DNA from: Cladorhizidae sp. MBARI D1340-BT2
Taxonomy: Eukaryota > Porifera > Demospongiae > Poecilosclerida > Cladorhizidae
Assembly (NCBI GenBank): GCA_028752905.1
Contig: JAQNBH010000017.1
Span: 31,612,283 to 31,676,282 of the forward strand
Length of the DNA stretch: 64,000 nt
Direction of reading: 5' to 3'
Part shown: one piece after another, positions 1 to 11,227 of the stretch
Numbering within the stretch: position 1 is the first letter of the stretch
How the letters are laid out: every line of letters begins with the position of its first letter
Program-made: the position numbers and the translations under genes
The notes under the pieces: generated by a model
Databases searched by the model: none
What the model was told of the DNA's origin: nothing
The model's input: only the letters and a program-made list of their open reading frames with translations

Positions 1-1222
1 TAATGCACCTTAGGCCAATAAGGCACTTCTCTACTTTCCCACTAAGATATAGGCTTCATGATTATTGGACTAACTTTCAGTAGATAACTGGACAACTTCT
101 GATTGACATAATAAATGTTATAGAGATTCACCTCTAAGGTTAGCAAATTAAAAGGTGTAAGATTGTGCTATAAATACATATTGAAATTAATATAGCAACC
201 ATTTCAATTATGCTGCATAATATAGAACCCATTTGCTTTTTGATAAGGCAATATGCAGTGTTAGTTATATACTCTAACTTGTTCTACGAACATAATTTTA
301 TTCGAAATATCTCTGAGAACAGAAACAAAATTACACCAATGAAATATGTGTATATATATTTATATAAAAATAATATATTATGCCTTGATAATTATGTACA
401 AGGCAGATATGGGAATGCATATAATAAACTCAATTCCTCATGTATGATTCCTAGCTAGATTAGTACTTGGATTTTGTGTTCAACAAAACAATCCTAAGCT
501 CAACAAATTAGAGTTAGTGCCAGTTACAAGTCAGCAGGACAGCTCATGACAGAGCAACTGCAGTCAGTGCTTCTCAAGTCAGAGCGGCTCTGTCAGAGTT
601 CCAGTCAGGGCATTACCAGGAGACTTTGATTGAGCATTATTTTGTGATCATGGGTGAGTTAGTTTGGTTGGTATTGTTGTTGATGTTGGGTTCATGGAGA
701 ATTGAACTCTTCAAATTGATCGGTGCCTTTTTTGTTCTGTTTAATCGCAGTGGCAACTGTCCTGATATTGAAGAATCTTTAACTGCAATCTCCTTCTAAA
801 TATGGAAAGGGAAGAATAATAATCTAATAGAGAAAAGTATTTCATATCCCAATAGAAATATAGTTAAAGTTCCTTAATTATAACCATATAGTTCGGAGGT
901 TATGAAAACAACCTGTCCAATTGTAACCACACTCTCCAGGTGCAAACCTGCCAAATATATACTTGGAACATTTTTTTATTCATTAGAATGAAAATATAAT
1001 GAGATACTGCAGGGTTACAAAATCTACAGAGGGATTAGATAATACTTCCCATTTCGATTAGGCGGTGATAGATATAGGACCTTGCTTCTCAGTTTATCAC
1101 AGCAGAATAATCTCCAGAAAAGTAGGATCAAAGAGATTAGCAACTTCTGGATGATTGGTTATTTAAAATATAAACTTAGTTTAAAAGCAGTGAATTTGCA
1201 CCAAAATACTAACAATTTTTTC

Positions 1223-1310
1223 CTGATGAAGGCTAGAGCATCCAGCCGATATATTGACAGAGTAAAATTTCAAGGTGATTAATGAGGTCATTGTAACAAT
1301 TACAGGTCAA
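1223..1310 (+). repeat. Stem-loop repeat family copy (decayed core)
   Basis: CTGATGA at 1223-1229 is followed by the stem GGCT...AGCC, but the CGAAACGTC part has decayed to CGATATATTGAC. The tail (TTAATGAGGTCATTGTAA) is recognisably the family tail. The paralogous copy lies at 49346. Confidence 0.65.
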
Positions 1311-1367
1311 GACAAATTACAAGCATCCAACATCTTTCCCCATGAGCAGTATGCACATACCAGGAAG

Positions 1368-1574
1368 TCAATGCCATTTGAAAAAGTAGCCCAGCTCTAT
1401 CTTATCACTTGCCTCTTTTTGGAGTTTAAACCAGAAGCCATCGACATCTTCCAAATTAATGTTGGATAGTGGGATATTAATTTCACCAAGAAGCTCGTCC
1501 TCTCCAAACCTCTCCCAGTCCCACACACACAGCTGGAGAGTGCATAGACCAATGCAAGACTGCTCAACATAGTA
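1368..1574 (-). CDS. C2 gene copy 1, last exon (second half of terminal C2)
   Basis: The acceptor follows a T-rich tract ending in TGTATGCAG. The exon is 207 nt and encodes 68 residues and a TGA stop. It contains the C2 strand-6/loop-3 signature LQLCVWDWERFGEDELLGEI, with the VWD aspartate and the ED pair expected of a Ca2+-binding loop, then a C-terminus ending FFKWH. The same exon lies at 49480-49686. Confidence 0.82.
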   Translation of the reverse strand, partial: YYVEQSCIGLCTLQLCVWDWERFGEDELLGEINIPLSNINLEDVDGFWFKLQKEASDKIELGYFFKWH

Positions 1575-4500
1575 CTGCATACAGAAATACAATTTTATAT
1601 TTTAAATATGAACTACAATTACCTTCTCAAAGGCAAGTCAGGAATCTGTCATTATAGGACCAAACAAAGTTTACAGGTTTATTATTGTTGCTAGTGTTGT
1701 TGTTTTAGTGCTGTTGTTTCCTAAACAAATTCTAGGTTTGGTATAAGAAATACATAATTATGGGCCGGGTGGTTGAAAGAAAATGTTGAACGTTAGCAAT
1801 ATATCACAAACAGAGCGTACTTGATAGCAACACAACAATACATTATTACTCCAATCATAACAAATTGTGTTTTAAGTTGTAGAGAGTTTGAAAAATAAGG
1901 GTAACTAAACTACTCAGCATTCAAAATTTTGACTAACCTGAAAGGTTTGCCTGTACACGGGATTTCTAGTATTCCTTTTAGTTTCAGTCCTTTTCTTGGG
2001 GTACTTGTATATTTCAGATATGATTGAAGCTCTGATATAAGGATTTGGGGACTTGTCTTGGTCAGCATGTGCTAACCCTCGTACTTTGTTAATGAAGACT
2101 GAAAAGTGTTTATTGATGTGTTGGACACTCACAAGTACTTCTCCAGTTTCAGAATAATCCTTCAACATCGTCTGTAATATATTTTGACAAACTGAGTGAT
2201 TATGAGGGAACTTGATAAAAAATTACAACAATGAAGTTATATAAGAAAATCATCAACAATAGAATTTTGGATTCACTCGCTAAAAGGATACGCCATCCCA
2301 TATTGCAGTATGTTTGAGTTCTACTAACATTAACATTCCAATATCACTTAGAATTTGTATTATACAGACAAAGTTCATCCTAAACACTTGAATATTACTT
2401 TAACTATCGTCATTAGTTGAATAAGGAATGCTCTTGTGTGTTTGTGATTTTCTTGACAGATAAAATAAAGCAGAAAGAGTTTATGCATGTCTATAAGCCT
2501 AATTATGCAGCACATTAGTAGACAAACTTGGTCTATGTGATATACTCATGAAGTATGCCTACCTGAGATATGGCACCATATCTCAGATGTGATTTAACTA
2601 ATGAATAAGTTTGAAGAGTGATTTTTTAATAGTTGAGGCAGTCCTTTTGCTATATACTGACACTTTATACCAACATAAACTGATCTATGCCTTCATTTTC
2701 AAGAAATGATTGAGAAGAAGTTGATGCATAGAATATTGAACTTTGGGTCCCACTTTATACAATGGTATACAATGGTACAGTACACATACATACTCAGCAG
2801 TTTTAGTAGCCTACAAACTATGACACAGCAGTAATTCAGCCATTAGCACATCTTCTCTCTATGGAAATGGCATTTTTACTGGAACTGCTCTAATATGGTA
2901 ACACTGCTAAGCTGTAGGGGAATTAATGGAAGTCTTTCTCACCTTGGAAATAGGAGAGGAAGCACAAGCCAAATTGTCACAATTCATGCTACCTTGAAGT
3001 TTCAGGCCCAATGTTGGTGTTGTTGTTACTGGTGGTGAGCTTGAAGAAGATTGGGATAACTTAGCTAATGGTGAGTTTGTTTCTCTCTCTTCTGATTTTG
3101 GTGAAAAATAACTTGTTGGTTTAGTTGGTATTGTTAGTGTGAGAGTGTTGGATGAAGGTTGGGACACTGCAAGGGCTTGGTTAGTTTTGTCTTTTTGCGT
3201 TGACTTGTTCATTATTTCAATTGTTAGTGCTGGAGGTTGAGGTGTGGCTAGGGTGTCCTCAATTGATTGGTTGTTATTGATGATAGGTGATGAAGAGGAT
3301 TCGGGGGAAATGCTCTGTTCCCTATCTGGACTCGATAAATGTGGAATATTTGTTGATGTTATCAATGAATGCCAACATTCTACACACGTTCCAGGTTCCT
3401 TCAGCATTGCTTCCCAATGGCCGACTTCCTCTGAATTAGAATCCATTGAAAGGCCTAATTCAATGCATCCTAGTACACCATCCTTAAAGAGCCTTTTCCG
3501 ATTCTTCACACAAATGTCCAATGCTCTAGCAGATTTTAGTTCTCCCCAAGTGATATCCTTATAAGTAAATTCTTCCTCCCAAACAGGATTCAACTTGTTC
3601 CTTTTCACTTTAGTTTTCCTAAGGCCTTTCCTTGTCTTGTTTGGAAGTAATTGCATCTTGACATAGGAATTGGTACGCCCATTAGGGCCGACTTGGGGTA
3701 GATGTTTAGCCTTGTCAATTGTTACATGGAGTGCACCTCTTGTCGTATCAGCAACTGCCTCCGTTGTTGTTGTTGGACTAAACAACAGTTTTACGTGCAA
3801 CATCCCATGATAAGTAGTGGGTATTTGGAGTTCAGAGGAGTCCTGATATATGTAAAAATATATTATATAAATTTTAGGAATAATATAAAACAAAAAACAA
3901 TGACCAATGATAAAGAATTGAGATGTAACTGCTCTCTACCTTGTGGTTTAGTCCATACCATATTCTTTGATTCAAATCCACACAGGACAATGGAATTTTA
4001 ATCTCTCCAAGAAAATCATCCTTTTCTTTTGGATTAGAGTCCCAAACACTCAACCAAAGTGTGAACAAATGAAAGTCGGACTTCTCAATATGATACTATG
4101 CAAAGATAATAAATAAGAATCTTTTTAAAAATGAGAAAAGCAATAGAGAAAGTTGTAATGTAAACTTTTTTAAACCCGTTTTTTTTGTGCACCATATTAT
4201 GTATAATGCATGAGTACTTCTCATTATATTACTTCCATAATCCATTAGATGTTCTTCTGATTGGTTATGCTATAACTGATTCCAAAAAAAGTTGTTCCAG
4301 AATGCAAATACAATTAGATAAAGTTTTGTATGTGAATCAATTCAATGAGCAAAACAAAGCTACACCACAGAACTAAACTCTGCTATATATGTCAATGACC
4401 AAACTTAAAAGAATGGAAATCGATTTTGGCTAGCACATTACACTTTCAACAGCAAAGGGTTACAGGTTGATTTCTGTTATGTAAATGTTGCTATGAAGCT

Positions 4501-7500
4501 TTTTGGCAGAAGAGCTCGTAATAAAGATACTACCCATCTATATAGCCAGTTTTGACCATTTTAGCCAGCTTACATGCTAAAGAGGAAGTACTTATAAACA
4601 ACATTGCACTAAAATGTACTTCCCTATTCTACCACAATCTAAATGTTATAGACATATTGTTGGCTAATTTTAGCTGGTGCAAACAAAAGTCAAGGATAAT
4701 TTAAACATTCCTTGAGGACAGGCACATGTTATGGACCAACATGCATAAGAAACAGGAAGTTAAAAAAAATTTCCCCCGTCAAACTTTAGCTGGTCAAATT
4801 TGGCTATAAAACAGTTAACCAATACTTATTGAGTATCAAGGTGTTTGCTTACGCATCGAAGAACAAAGATGAATTTTGATTTCTTTAGCAACAGACCACA
4901 CACTCGTGTATATCATTGATCGATTAAGACCTTTTTTGGTGACTTGGCATTTAGCCTTGTTGGCCAGTCAACAACAGTTGATAATGGCCTGCATATGGTC
5001 CAATTATTAATTATTTGTTGTTGCTTGCATTCGATTCACATTGTTAACATTCATTGATTATGTCACGTAAAGCTCTGCAAACCACATATTTCTCTTCTCT
5101 ATACCCATTTGTATATTGAATTCATGAAAATTGTATTGCTCTAAATACCCATGCTATATATTTATCTGTACTCATTTGTACATTGAATTCATGAAAATTC
5201 TATTGCTCTAAATACTCCTGCTATATATGAAGTCCATGTAACTCATTGCTGGTCATTTTCTTATGAAGCAGTTCCTGATTGGGATGTACATAATATAGTG
5301 AGTATTATTGAAGGATATATTGATTGGAAATTGGTTTGATCATTGGTGCATTCAAAAGTAGTGCTATATAAAAGTAAATTAAATAACCAACCTTAAAGGA
5401 TTCCAGGAATGAAGTAATAGTAAACTTGTTCTTACTATATGTTTTACTCATTTGGAAGCATTTGTTATCCTTAGACAATAGACTGATCAAGATGTAAGGG
5501 TCAGAAGCTTCCAGGCCTTTGGCGATATCAACAAATACTTCCAGGTAGTCATACACATAGATACATGTTAATCGAAATTCTCCAGGACCATCCACATGAT
5601 CTGCTGAACTTCTCTAAAGAGACATCCACAAATCATCGATAAATTCAAACAAAAGTATTCAAACAATTCGTTTTTATTGATATATTAATTATAACTATAT
5701 TAATGGCCTTTTGTGAAACTGAAGAATGAAATATTTTAAATGGTCCATAGCATAAAGGTATAATAACATGAGAAAATTTCAAATACTTATTTGTGTTCAG
5801 GCCTTTCCCACTGTTGGTCCGAGAATGATCTTGTGTGTTATGATTTTGTTGACAGATAATTATTATAAGCAGAAAGAGTTTATGCACGTCTATAAGCCTA
5901 ATTATGCAGAGCATTAGTAGACAAACTTGGTCTATGTGATATACTCATAATTATGGCACCATATCTCAGATGTGATTTAACTAATTAATAAGTTTGAAGA
6001 GTGATCTTTTGATAATTGAGGCAGTCCTTTTACTTCATACTGACATTTTATATCAACATAAACTGATCTATGCCTTCATTTTCAAGAAATGATTGAGAAG
6101 AAGTTGATGCATTGAATATTAGACTTTGGGTCCCACTTTATACAATTGTACAGTACACATACATACTCAGCAGTTTTACTAGCCTACAAACTACAGCCAT
6201 TAGCACATCTTCTCTCTAATGGAAATGGCATTTTTACTGATATGGCTCTAATATGGTAACACTGCTATGCTGCAGGGGAATTAATGGAAGTCTTTCTCAC
6301 CTTGGAAATAGGAAAGGAAGCACAAGCCAAACTGTCACAATTCATGCTGCCTTGAATTTTCAGGCCTAATGTTGGTGTTGTTGGTATAGGTGGTGAGCTT
6401 GAAGAAGATTGGGATAACTTAGCTAATGGTGGGTTTGTTTCTCTCTCTTCTGATTTTTGTGAAAAATAACTTGTTGGTTTAGTTGGTATTGTTAGTTTGG
6501 GAGTGTTGGATGAAGGTTGGGACAATGCAAGGGCTTGGTTAGTTTTGTCTTTTTGCGTTGACTTGTTCATTGTTTCAATTGTTGGTGCTGGAGGTTGAGG
6601 GTTAGCTTGGGTGCCCTCAATTGGTTGGTTGTTTGCATTTTTATTGATGAGAGGTGATGAAGAGGATTCGGGGGAAATGCTCTGTTCCCTATCTGGACTT
6701 GATAAATGTGGAATATTTGTTGATGTTATCAATGAATGCCAACATTCTACACACGTTCCAGGTTCCTTCAGCATTGCTTCCCAATGGCCGACTTCCTCTG
6801 AATTAGAATCCATTGAGAGGCCTAATTTAAGGCATCCTAGTACACCATCCTTAAAGAGCCTTTTCCGATTCTTCACACAAATGTCCAATGCTCTAGCAGA
6901 TTTTAGTTCTCCCCAAGTGATATCCTTATAAGTAAATTCTTCCTCCCAAACAGGATTCAACTTGTTCCTTTTCACTTTAGTTTTCCTAAGACCTTTCCTT
7001 GTCTTGTTTGGAAGTATTTGCATCCTGACATAGGAATTGGTACGCCCATTAGGGCCGACTTGGGGTAGATGTTTAGCCTTGTCAATTGTTACATGGAGTG
7101 CACCTCTTGTCGTATCAGCAACTGCCTCCGTTGTTGTTGTTGGACTAAACAGCAGTTTTACATGCAACATCCCATGATAAAGAGTGGGTATTTGGAGTTC
7201 AGAGGAATCCTGATATATGTAAAAAATATATTATATAAATTAGGAATAATAGACCAATGATAAAAATTGAGATGTAACTGCTCTGTACCTTGTGGTTTAG
7301 TCCATACCATATTCTTTGATTCAAATCCACACTGGACAATGGAATTTTAATCTCTCCAAGAAAATCATCCTTCCCTTTTGGATTAGAGTCCCAAACACTC
7401 AACCAAAGTGTGAACAAATGAAAGTCGGACTTCTCAATATGATACTATGCGAAGATAATAAATAACAATCTTTTTAAAAATGAGAAAATAAATAGTTAGC

Positions 7501-10500
7501 AATAGATAGAGAAAGTTGTAATGTAAACTTTTTTAAACCCAGCATATGCAACAATTGTTTTTTTTGTGCACCATATGTATAATGCATGAGTACTTCTCAT
7601 TATATTACCATTAGATGTTCTTCTGATTGGTTATAATTATAGCTATAACTGATTCCAGAAAAAGTTGTTCCAGAATGTAGATAAAGTTTGGTATGTGAAT
7701 CAATTCAACTGAGCAAACCAAAGCTACACAGAACTAAACTTTGCTATGTCCATGACCAAATTTAAAAGAATGGAAATCCATTTTGGCTAGCACATTACAC
7801 TTTCCACAGCAAAGGGTTAGCTACAGGTTGATTTCTGTTATGTAAATGTTGCCATGAAGCTTTTTGGCAGAAGGGCTCGTAATAAAGATACTACCCATCT
7901 AGCCAGTTTTGATCATTTTCCATCTAAGCCAGCTTACATGCTAAAGAGGAAGTAAATTTACTACCTTATGGACAACATTGCACTAAAATGTACTTCCCTA
8001 TTCTACCACAATCTAAATGGTATAGACATGTTGTTGGCTTTTTATGCAAACAAAAGTCTAGGATAATTTAAACATTCCTTGAGGACAGCTAAATCTGGCA
8101 CATGTTATGGACCAACATGCATAAGAAACAGGAAGTTAAAATGTTTTTCCCCCGTCAAATTTTAGCTGGTCAAATTTGGCTATAAAACAGTTAACCAATA
8201 CTTATTGAGTATCAAGGTGTTTGCTTACGCATCGAAGAACAAAGATGAATTTTGATTTCTTAGCAACAAACCACCCACTCGTGTATATCATTGATCGATT
8301 AAGACCTTTTTTGGTGACTTGGCATTTAGCCTTGTTGGCCAGTCAACAACAGTTGTTAATGGCCTGCATATGGTCCAATTATTAATTATTTGTTGTTGCT
8401 TGCATTCGATTCACATTGTTAACATTCGTTGATTATGTCACGTAAAGCTCTGCAAACCACATATTTCTCTTCTCTATATATACCCATTTGTACATTGAAT
8501 TCATGAAAATTGTAGTGCTCTAAATACTCTTGCTGTATATTTCTATGTGCTCATTTGTACATTGAATTCATGAAAATTCTATTGCTCTAAATACTCCTGC
8601 TATATATGAATTCCGTGTAACTCATTGCTGGTCATTTTCTTATGAAGCAGTTCCTGATTGGGATGTACATAATATAGTGAGTATATTATGGAAGGATATA
8701 TTGATTGGAAATTGGTATGATCATTGGTGCATTCAAAAGTAGTGCTATATAAAAGTAAATTAAATAACCAACCTTAAAGGATTCCAGGAATGAAGTAATA
8801 GTAAACTTGTTCTTACTATATGTTTTACTCATTTGGAAGCATTTGTTATCCTTAGACAATAGACTGATCAAGATGTAAGGGTCAGAAGCTGCCAGGCCTT
8901 TGGCGATATCAACAAATACTTCCAGGTAGTCATACACATAGATACATGTTAATCGAAATTCTCCAAGATCATCCACATGATCTGCTGAAATTCTCTAAAG
9001 AGACATCCACAAAACATCGATAAATTCAAACAAAAGTATTCAAACAACTAGTTTTTATTAATATATTAATTATAACTATATTAATGGCCTTTTGTGAAAC
9101 TGGAGAATGAAATGTTTTAAATGATCCATAGCGTAAAGGTATAATGCACATGAGAAAATTTCAAATACTTATTTGTGTTCAGGCCTTTCCCACTGTTGGT
9201 CTGACCAACTTAAAGGATCTATCGCATACTGTTACATATTATATTCCTAAGCTGAAAAATAATTTCAAAAAAAAATTCTAATGAGCTAACTCTAGTTGCA
9301 AAAAGCTTTCTTGCTTGGCTTCTTCAACATATTTGGTTACCAGCAACTGCTGCTTAACCGCCATAAGCTTCGATCTCTACACCAACAGAGAACTGCTTCC
9401 ACCCCTGCCACTTTTCTCTATGGTGGCTACAACACAAGAATTACATTCACTCTAGCAACACCAAAATATAATAAAATTATGCAAATGCAGTGTGCTTTAC
9501 CACAAACTAATCAAACATAACCAAACTACTGTGAAGTCATTTGCTTCTTAACTGTATTAGTTATACACTTTTTCTAGAAATAATAAAATTTTAGACATAA
9601 AACTGTGCACGTGTTTCTCAAGATTAATGGTGAAAAGGTGGAAAATGCAGGGTGGGATGTTCTATCCATTACTACTACCTAAGTCACACATAATTCAAAA
9701 CTTCCTGATGAAGACTAGAGCATCTAGTCGAAACGTCGAGAGAATACAATTTCATGTTGATTGTTGAGAAGGTTATTGTAATGTTGTTATGTCCTGAGAG
9801 TTCATTGAGTACAAAACTAGTGCATATAGATGTCACACATTTTGGCAAAATACAATAAGATTCAGATTTCAAACAAGGCAAGTTAATAAATGGTCTTAAA
9901 AATAGTACACCTATGATGCTTCTGCAAATAGAGAGCGATTCAGATAATATCCTGATTCTAGTAGGTTTTGACAAATTGTGTGTACTACATCACATGTCAA
10001 CAAAGCAGTCAGCAATAAGTACATTCAAGTACCTCTTCTATGCTAAGAGGAGAGTGTTCTGCCATTTCAGACTCCTCTGGCTTGATATCTACATCCCTAT
10101 TGCAAAATACAAAAAATACAGTGATTATTGTCAAAATCTTCAACAGATTGGCCACCATAATCATGTATAAAACAAATATAGACATAGTTGGCAAAATAAT
10201 GTGCAAAAATATCTGCACAATCCAGTTCACTGCACTATCATAATCATGATATTGGTTTGACTGTGGGAGCAAGCAAAATGAATGTTTGACCATCACAACT
10301 ATCTTCATCAATGTTTTCTTGTAGACCCCTTCTACTGTTTTGGCCGTCAACTGCAGATAAAAACTAGACAACAACACCTTAGAATCATTTAACTTCCTTG
10401 ATTCTTGAGAAAGGAAATGCATGAATTCAAATCAACATCCACTACACTAGACATGTACAGTGCATAGGTATACTACTTGCAGCTACTAGTAAACATTATG

Positions 10501-11227
10501 TTACAATAGTTGCGGCTCATTCCTCATATATATGAAAAGAAAATTGCAAACTTTGGAAAAAGATATTTCGTTTCGGAGACAAAACTTTAAGGAAGTTTTC
10601 CCTTTCAAATTTTATAAAACCTGAAACCACCATTTCGTAGATTGGTGTAATTTACAAATTCAGCCAGCAGATATCGAACAAGAATTTTTTATTGATGTAT
10701 TTGTTATCAGTCTCCAACAATGCAGTTGTGAGTAGCAAAAACTTGTTGCTTTTTAAAAGCATGAATGTGTTGCACCCCAGCAGCTGTGTCTGTGGAAATG
10801 CAAAACTGCATTCTATCTACAAAGATATGTTCTATAACTTATAAAGTACTAACTCTGTGTACCTTTGAAGTCACAGGAGGGAAGTTATACGACTATATAC
10901 CATGCATCATGTTGTATTATGTTCGCAGTTACTCAAGGTTATCTTACAGGCCCATGCTGCTGAACCCAGCACTGTGCCTAGAGTACTAACTCAGCAATCT
11001 ACAGGAATTTCTTTTAGTTGACACAATATATAGACTTCAATTAGCCAAGAGACCCACAGTAAATTCTGAATGTACTGCTAGAAAGAACACATCACTTTAA
11101 ACCATGTTCATCTCTCATCACCAACTCACCAAAATCTGACTCCATTTTTCTTCTTGTTACTCACAACTTGATCATTCCTGAGCACACCTTCTGGTTTATC
11201 TTCCTCCTTAGTTAAAACAGCTTCCAT
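1368..11227 (-). CDS. Five-C2-domain protein gene, copy 1 (synaptotagmin-like family), spliced
   Basis: This minus-strand gene has at least eleven exons: 11165-11227, 10033-10096, 9290-9376, unit A (8773-8994, 7289-7444, 6301-7209), unit B (5392-5613, 3940-4095, 2943-3842), and 1938-2171 plus 1368-1574. Nearly every exon has a GT donor and AG acceptor, and from unit A onward every junction is phase 0. The product is about 1,070 residues. Domain order is a short N-terminus, C2, C2, Ser/Thr/Pro-rich linker, C2, C2, linker, terminal C2. C2 domains bind phospholipid, often with Ca2+, in membrane traffic. The C2B layout (GALHV, polybasic KTKVKRNKLNPVWEEEF, then the GHWEAMLKEPG helix and WHSL end) resembles Slp/synaptotagmin C2B. 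No Slp homology or SMP domain is seen. The phases of 11165-11227 and 10033-10096 do not join directly, so one exon of length 2 mod 3 is missing from this model. Confidence 0.8.
1938..2171 (-). CDS. C2 gene copy 1, first half of terminal C2
   Basis: The exon is 234 nt, phase 0 at both ends, with acceptor ATATTACAG and donor CAG|GTTAGT. It encodes GEVLVSV, then FSVFINKVRGLAHADQD and a KSPNPYIRASI loop, then a basic KKRTETKRNTRNPVYRQTF strand typical of a C2 N-terminal half. The usual SDPY aspartate is NPY here, so Ca2+ coordination may be incomplete. Copy 2 (50060-50308) is 15 nt longer, in frame. Confidence 0.8.
2943..3842 (-). CDS. C2 gene copy 1, unit B: C2B domain plus Ser/Thr/Pro linker exon
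   Basis: This 900-nt, 300-codon, phase-0 exon starts after TATATCAG and ends at the strong donor AAG|GTGAGA. Residues about 15-165 form a C2B domain (HVKLLFSP, GALHVTIDKAKHLP, RTNSYVKMQLLPNKTRKG, NKLNPVWEEEFTYKDITW). The acidic Ca2+ ligands are replaced: the SDPY position is NSY, and the VWD position is CVKNRKRLFKDG. It should therefore bind lipid without Ca2+. The remaining 135 residues are a low-complexity linker. If the donor is not used, translation stops 11 codons into the intron. Confidence 0.85.
3940..4095 (-). CDS. C2 gene copy 1, unit B: C2A second exon
   Basis: The exon is 156 nt, phase 0, with acceptor TTGCATAG and donor AAG|GTAGAG. It encodes FTLWLSVWDSNPKEKDDFLG followed by EIKIPLSCVDL and WYGLNHK. 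The VWD aspartate and the DD pair of loop 3 are kept, so this half-domain can contribute to Ca2+ binding. Confidence 0.84.
5392..5613 (-). CDS. C2 gene copy 1, unit B: C2A first exon
   Basis: The exon is 222 nt, phase 0, with acceptor CTCTTTAG and donor AAG|GTTGGT. It encodes EFRLTCIYVYDYLEVFVDIA, then GLEASDPYILISLLSKDNKC and a strand ending ITSFLESFK. The SDPY aspartate is present. It joins in frame to 3940-4095. Confidence 0.84.
6301..7209 (-). CDS. C2 gene copy 1, unit A: C2B domain plus linker exon
   Basis: The exon is 909 nt (303 codons), phase 0, with acceptor ATATATCAG and donor AAG|GTGAGA. It is almost identical to 2943-3842 but three codons longer in the linker (an INKNANNQPIE stretch). 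It has YVRMQ where unit B has YVKMQ. The Ca2+ ligand positions are again non-acidic. Confidence 0.85.
7289..7444 (-). CDS. C2 gene copy 1, unit A: C2A second exon
   Basis: The exon is 156 nt, phase 0. It has the same VWD and KDDFLGEIKIPL signature as unit B, with CVDL replaced by SVDL. The donor is AAG|GTACAG. Confidence 0.84.
8773..8994 (-). CDS. C2 gene copy 1, unit A: C2A first exon
   Basis: The exon is 222 nt, phase 0. It encodes DDLGEFRL, the DYLEVFVDIAKGLAASDPY strand-loop and SFLESFK. The acceptor is CTCTTTAG and the donor AAG|GTTGGT. Confidence 0.84.
9290..9376 (-). CDS. C2 gene copy 1, probable N-terminal exon with altered donor
   Basis: This 87-nt open stretch follows the acceptor GGTGTAG and encodes RSKLMAVKQQLLVTKYVEEA to FLQLE. 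Copy 2 has the matching exon at 57138-57233 (96 nt, in-frame 9-nt difference) with a canonical GAG|GTAGCT donor. Copy 1 reads GAG|TTAGCT, so the donor G is lost. Splicing would have to shift by one base (GA|GTTAGC, changing frame) or skip the exon. Confidence 0.5.
9701..9785 (+). repeat. Stem-loop repeat family, best-preserved copy (hammerhead-like core)
   Basis: CTGATGA (9705-9711), an extra A, a six-pair stem GACTAG/CTAGTC with loop AGCAT (9713-9729), then GAAAC and GTC (9730-9737) and a conserved tail GTTGATTGTTGAGAAGGTTATTGTAA form the unit. The order CTGATGA-stem-GAAAC-GTC is that of a hammerhead ribozyme core. The extra A and a weak helix I argue against full activity. Confidence 0.6.
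10033..10096 (-). CDS. C2 gene copy 1, 64-nt N-terminal exon
   Basis: A long T-rich tract ends in GCAATAG before the exon and the donor is GAG|GTACTT. In the frame that ends at phase 0 it reads DVDIKPEESEMAEHSPLSIE, with one leading base that completes an upstream codon. Copy 2 at 57891-57954 has the same size and frame. The frame stays open upstream into 10097-10422 in copy 1, where it encodes a strongly hydrophobic stretch, but indels break that frame in copy 2. I therefore treat the hydrophobic part as intron. Confidence 0.55.
11165..11227 (-). CDS. C2 gene copy 1, first coding exon
   Basis: The ATG at 11227 opens 21 codons beginning MEAVLTKEEDKPEG and ends at donor GTT|GTGAGT. I prefer this start because the frame upstream of the ATG is not conserved: an 8-bp indel separates the two copies there, while the 63-nt exon itself is conserved (59047-59109). 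Confidence 0.6.

Larger units (their letters stand above)
2420..5825. repeat. Internal tandem duplication, unit B block (about 3.4 kb)
   Basis: This block, with exons 2943-3842, 3940-4095 and 5392-5613 plus introns and flanks, is repeated directly at about 5826-9190. Introns align as well as exons; for example 2455-2530 matches 5860-5930. In copy 2 the same pair occupies about 50560-57040. The 5' junction near 5817 has a deletion in copy 1 compared with about 53685-53725 in copy 2. Confidence 0.85.

Noticed and set aside
210..458. 82-codon open frame repeated at 48333-48581
   Set aside because: Conserved merely as part of the 16-kb duplication. It is AT-rich, without a domain, splice context or codon bias.
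3244..3564. Plus-strand open frames inside the C2B exons (also 6611-6931, 54503-54823, 3702-4001)
   Set aside because: They are antisense shadows of the minus-strand C2B-linker exons, conserved only because the sense strand is.
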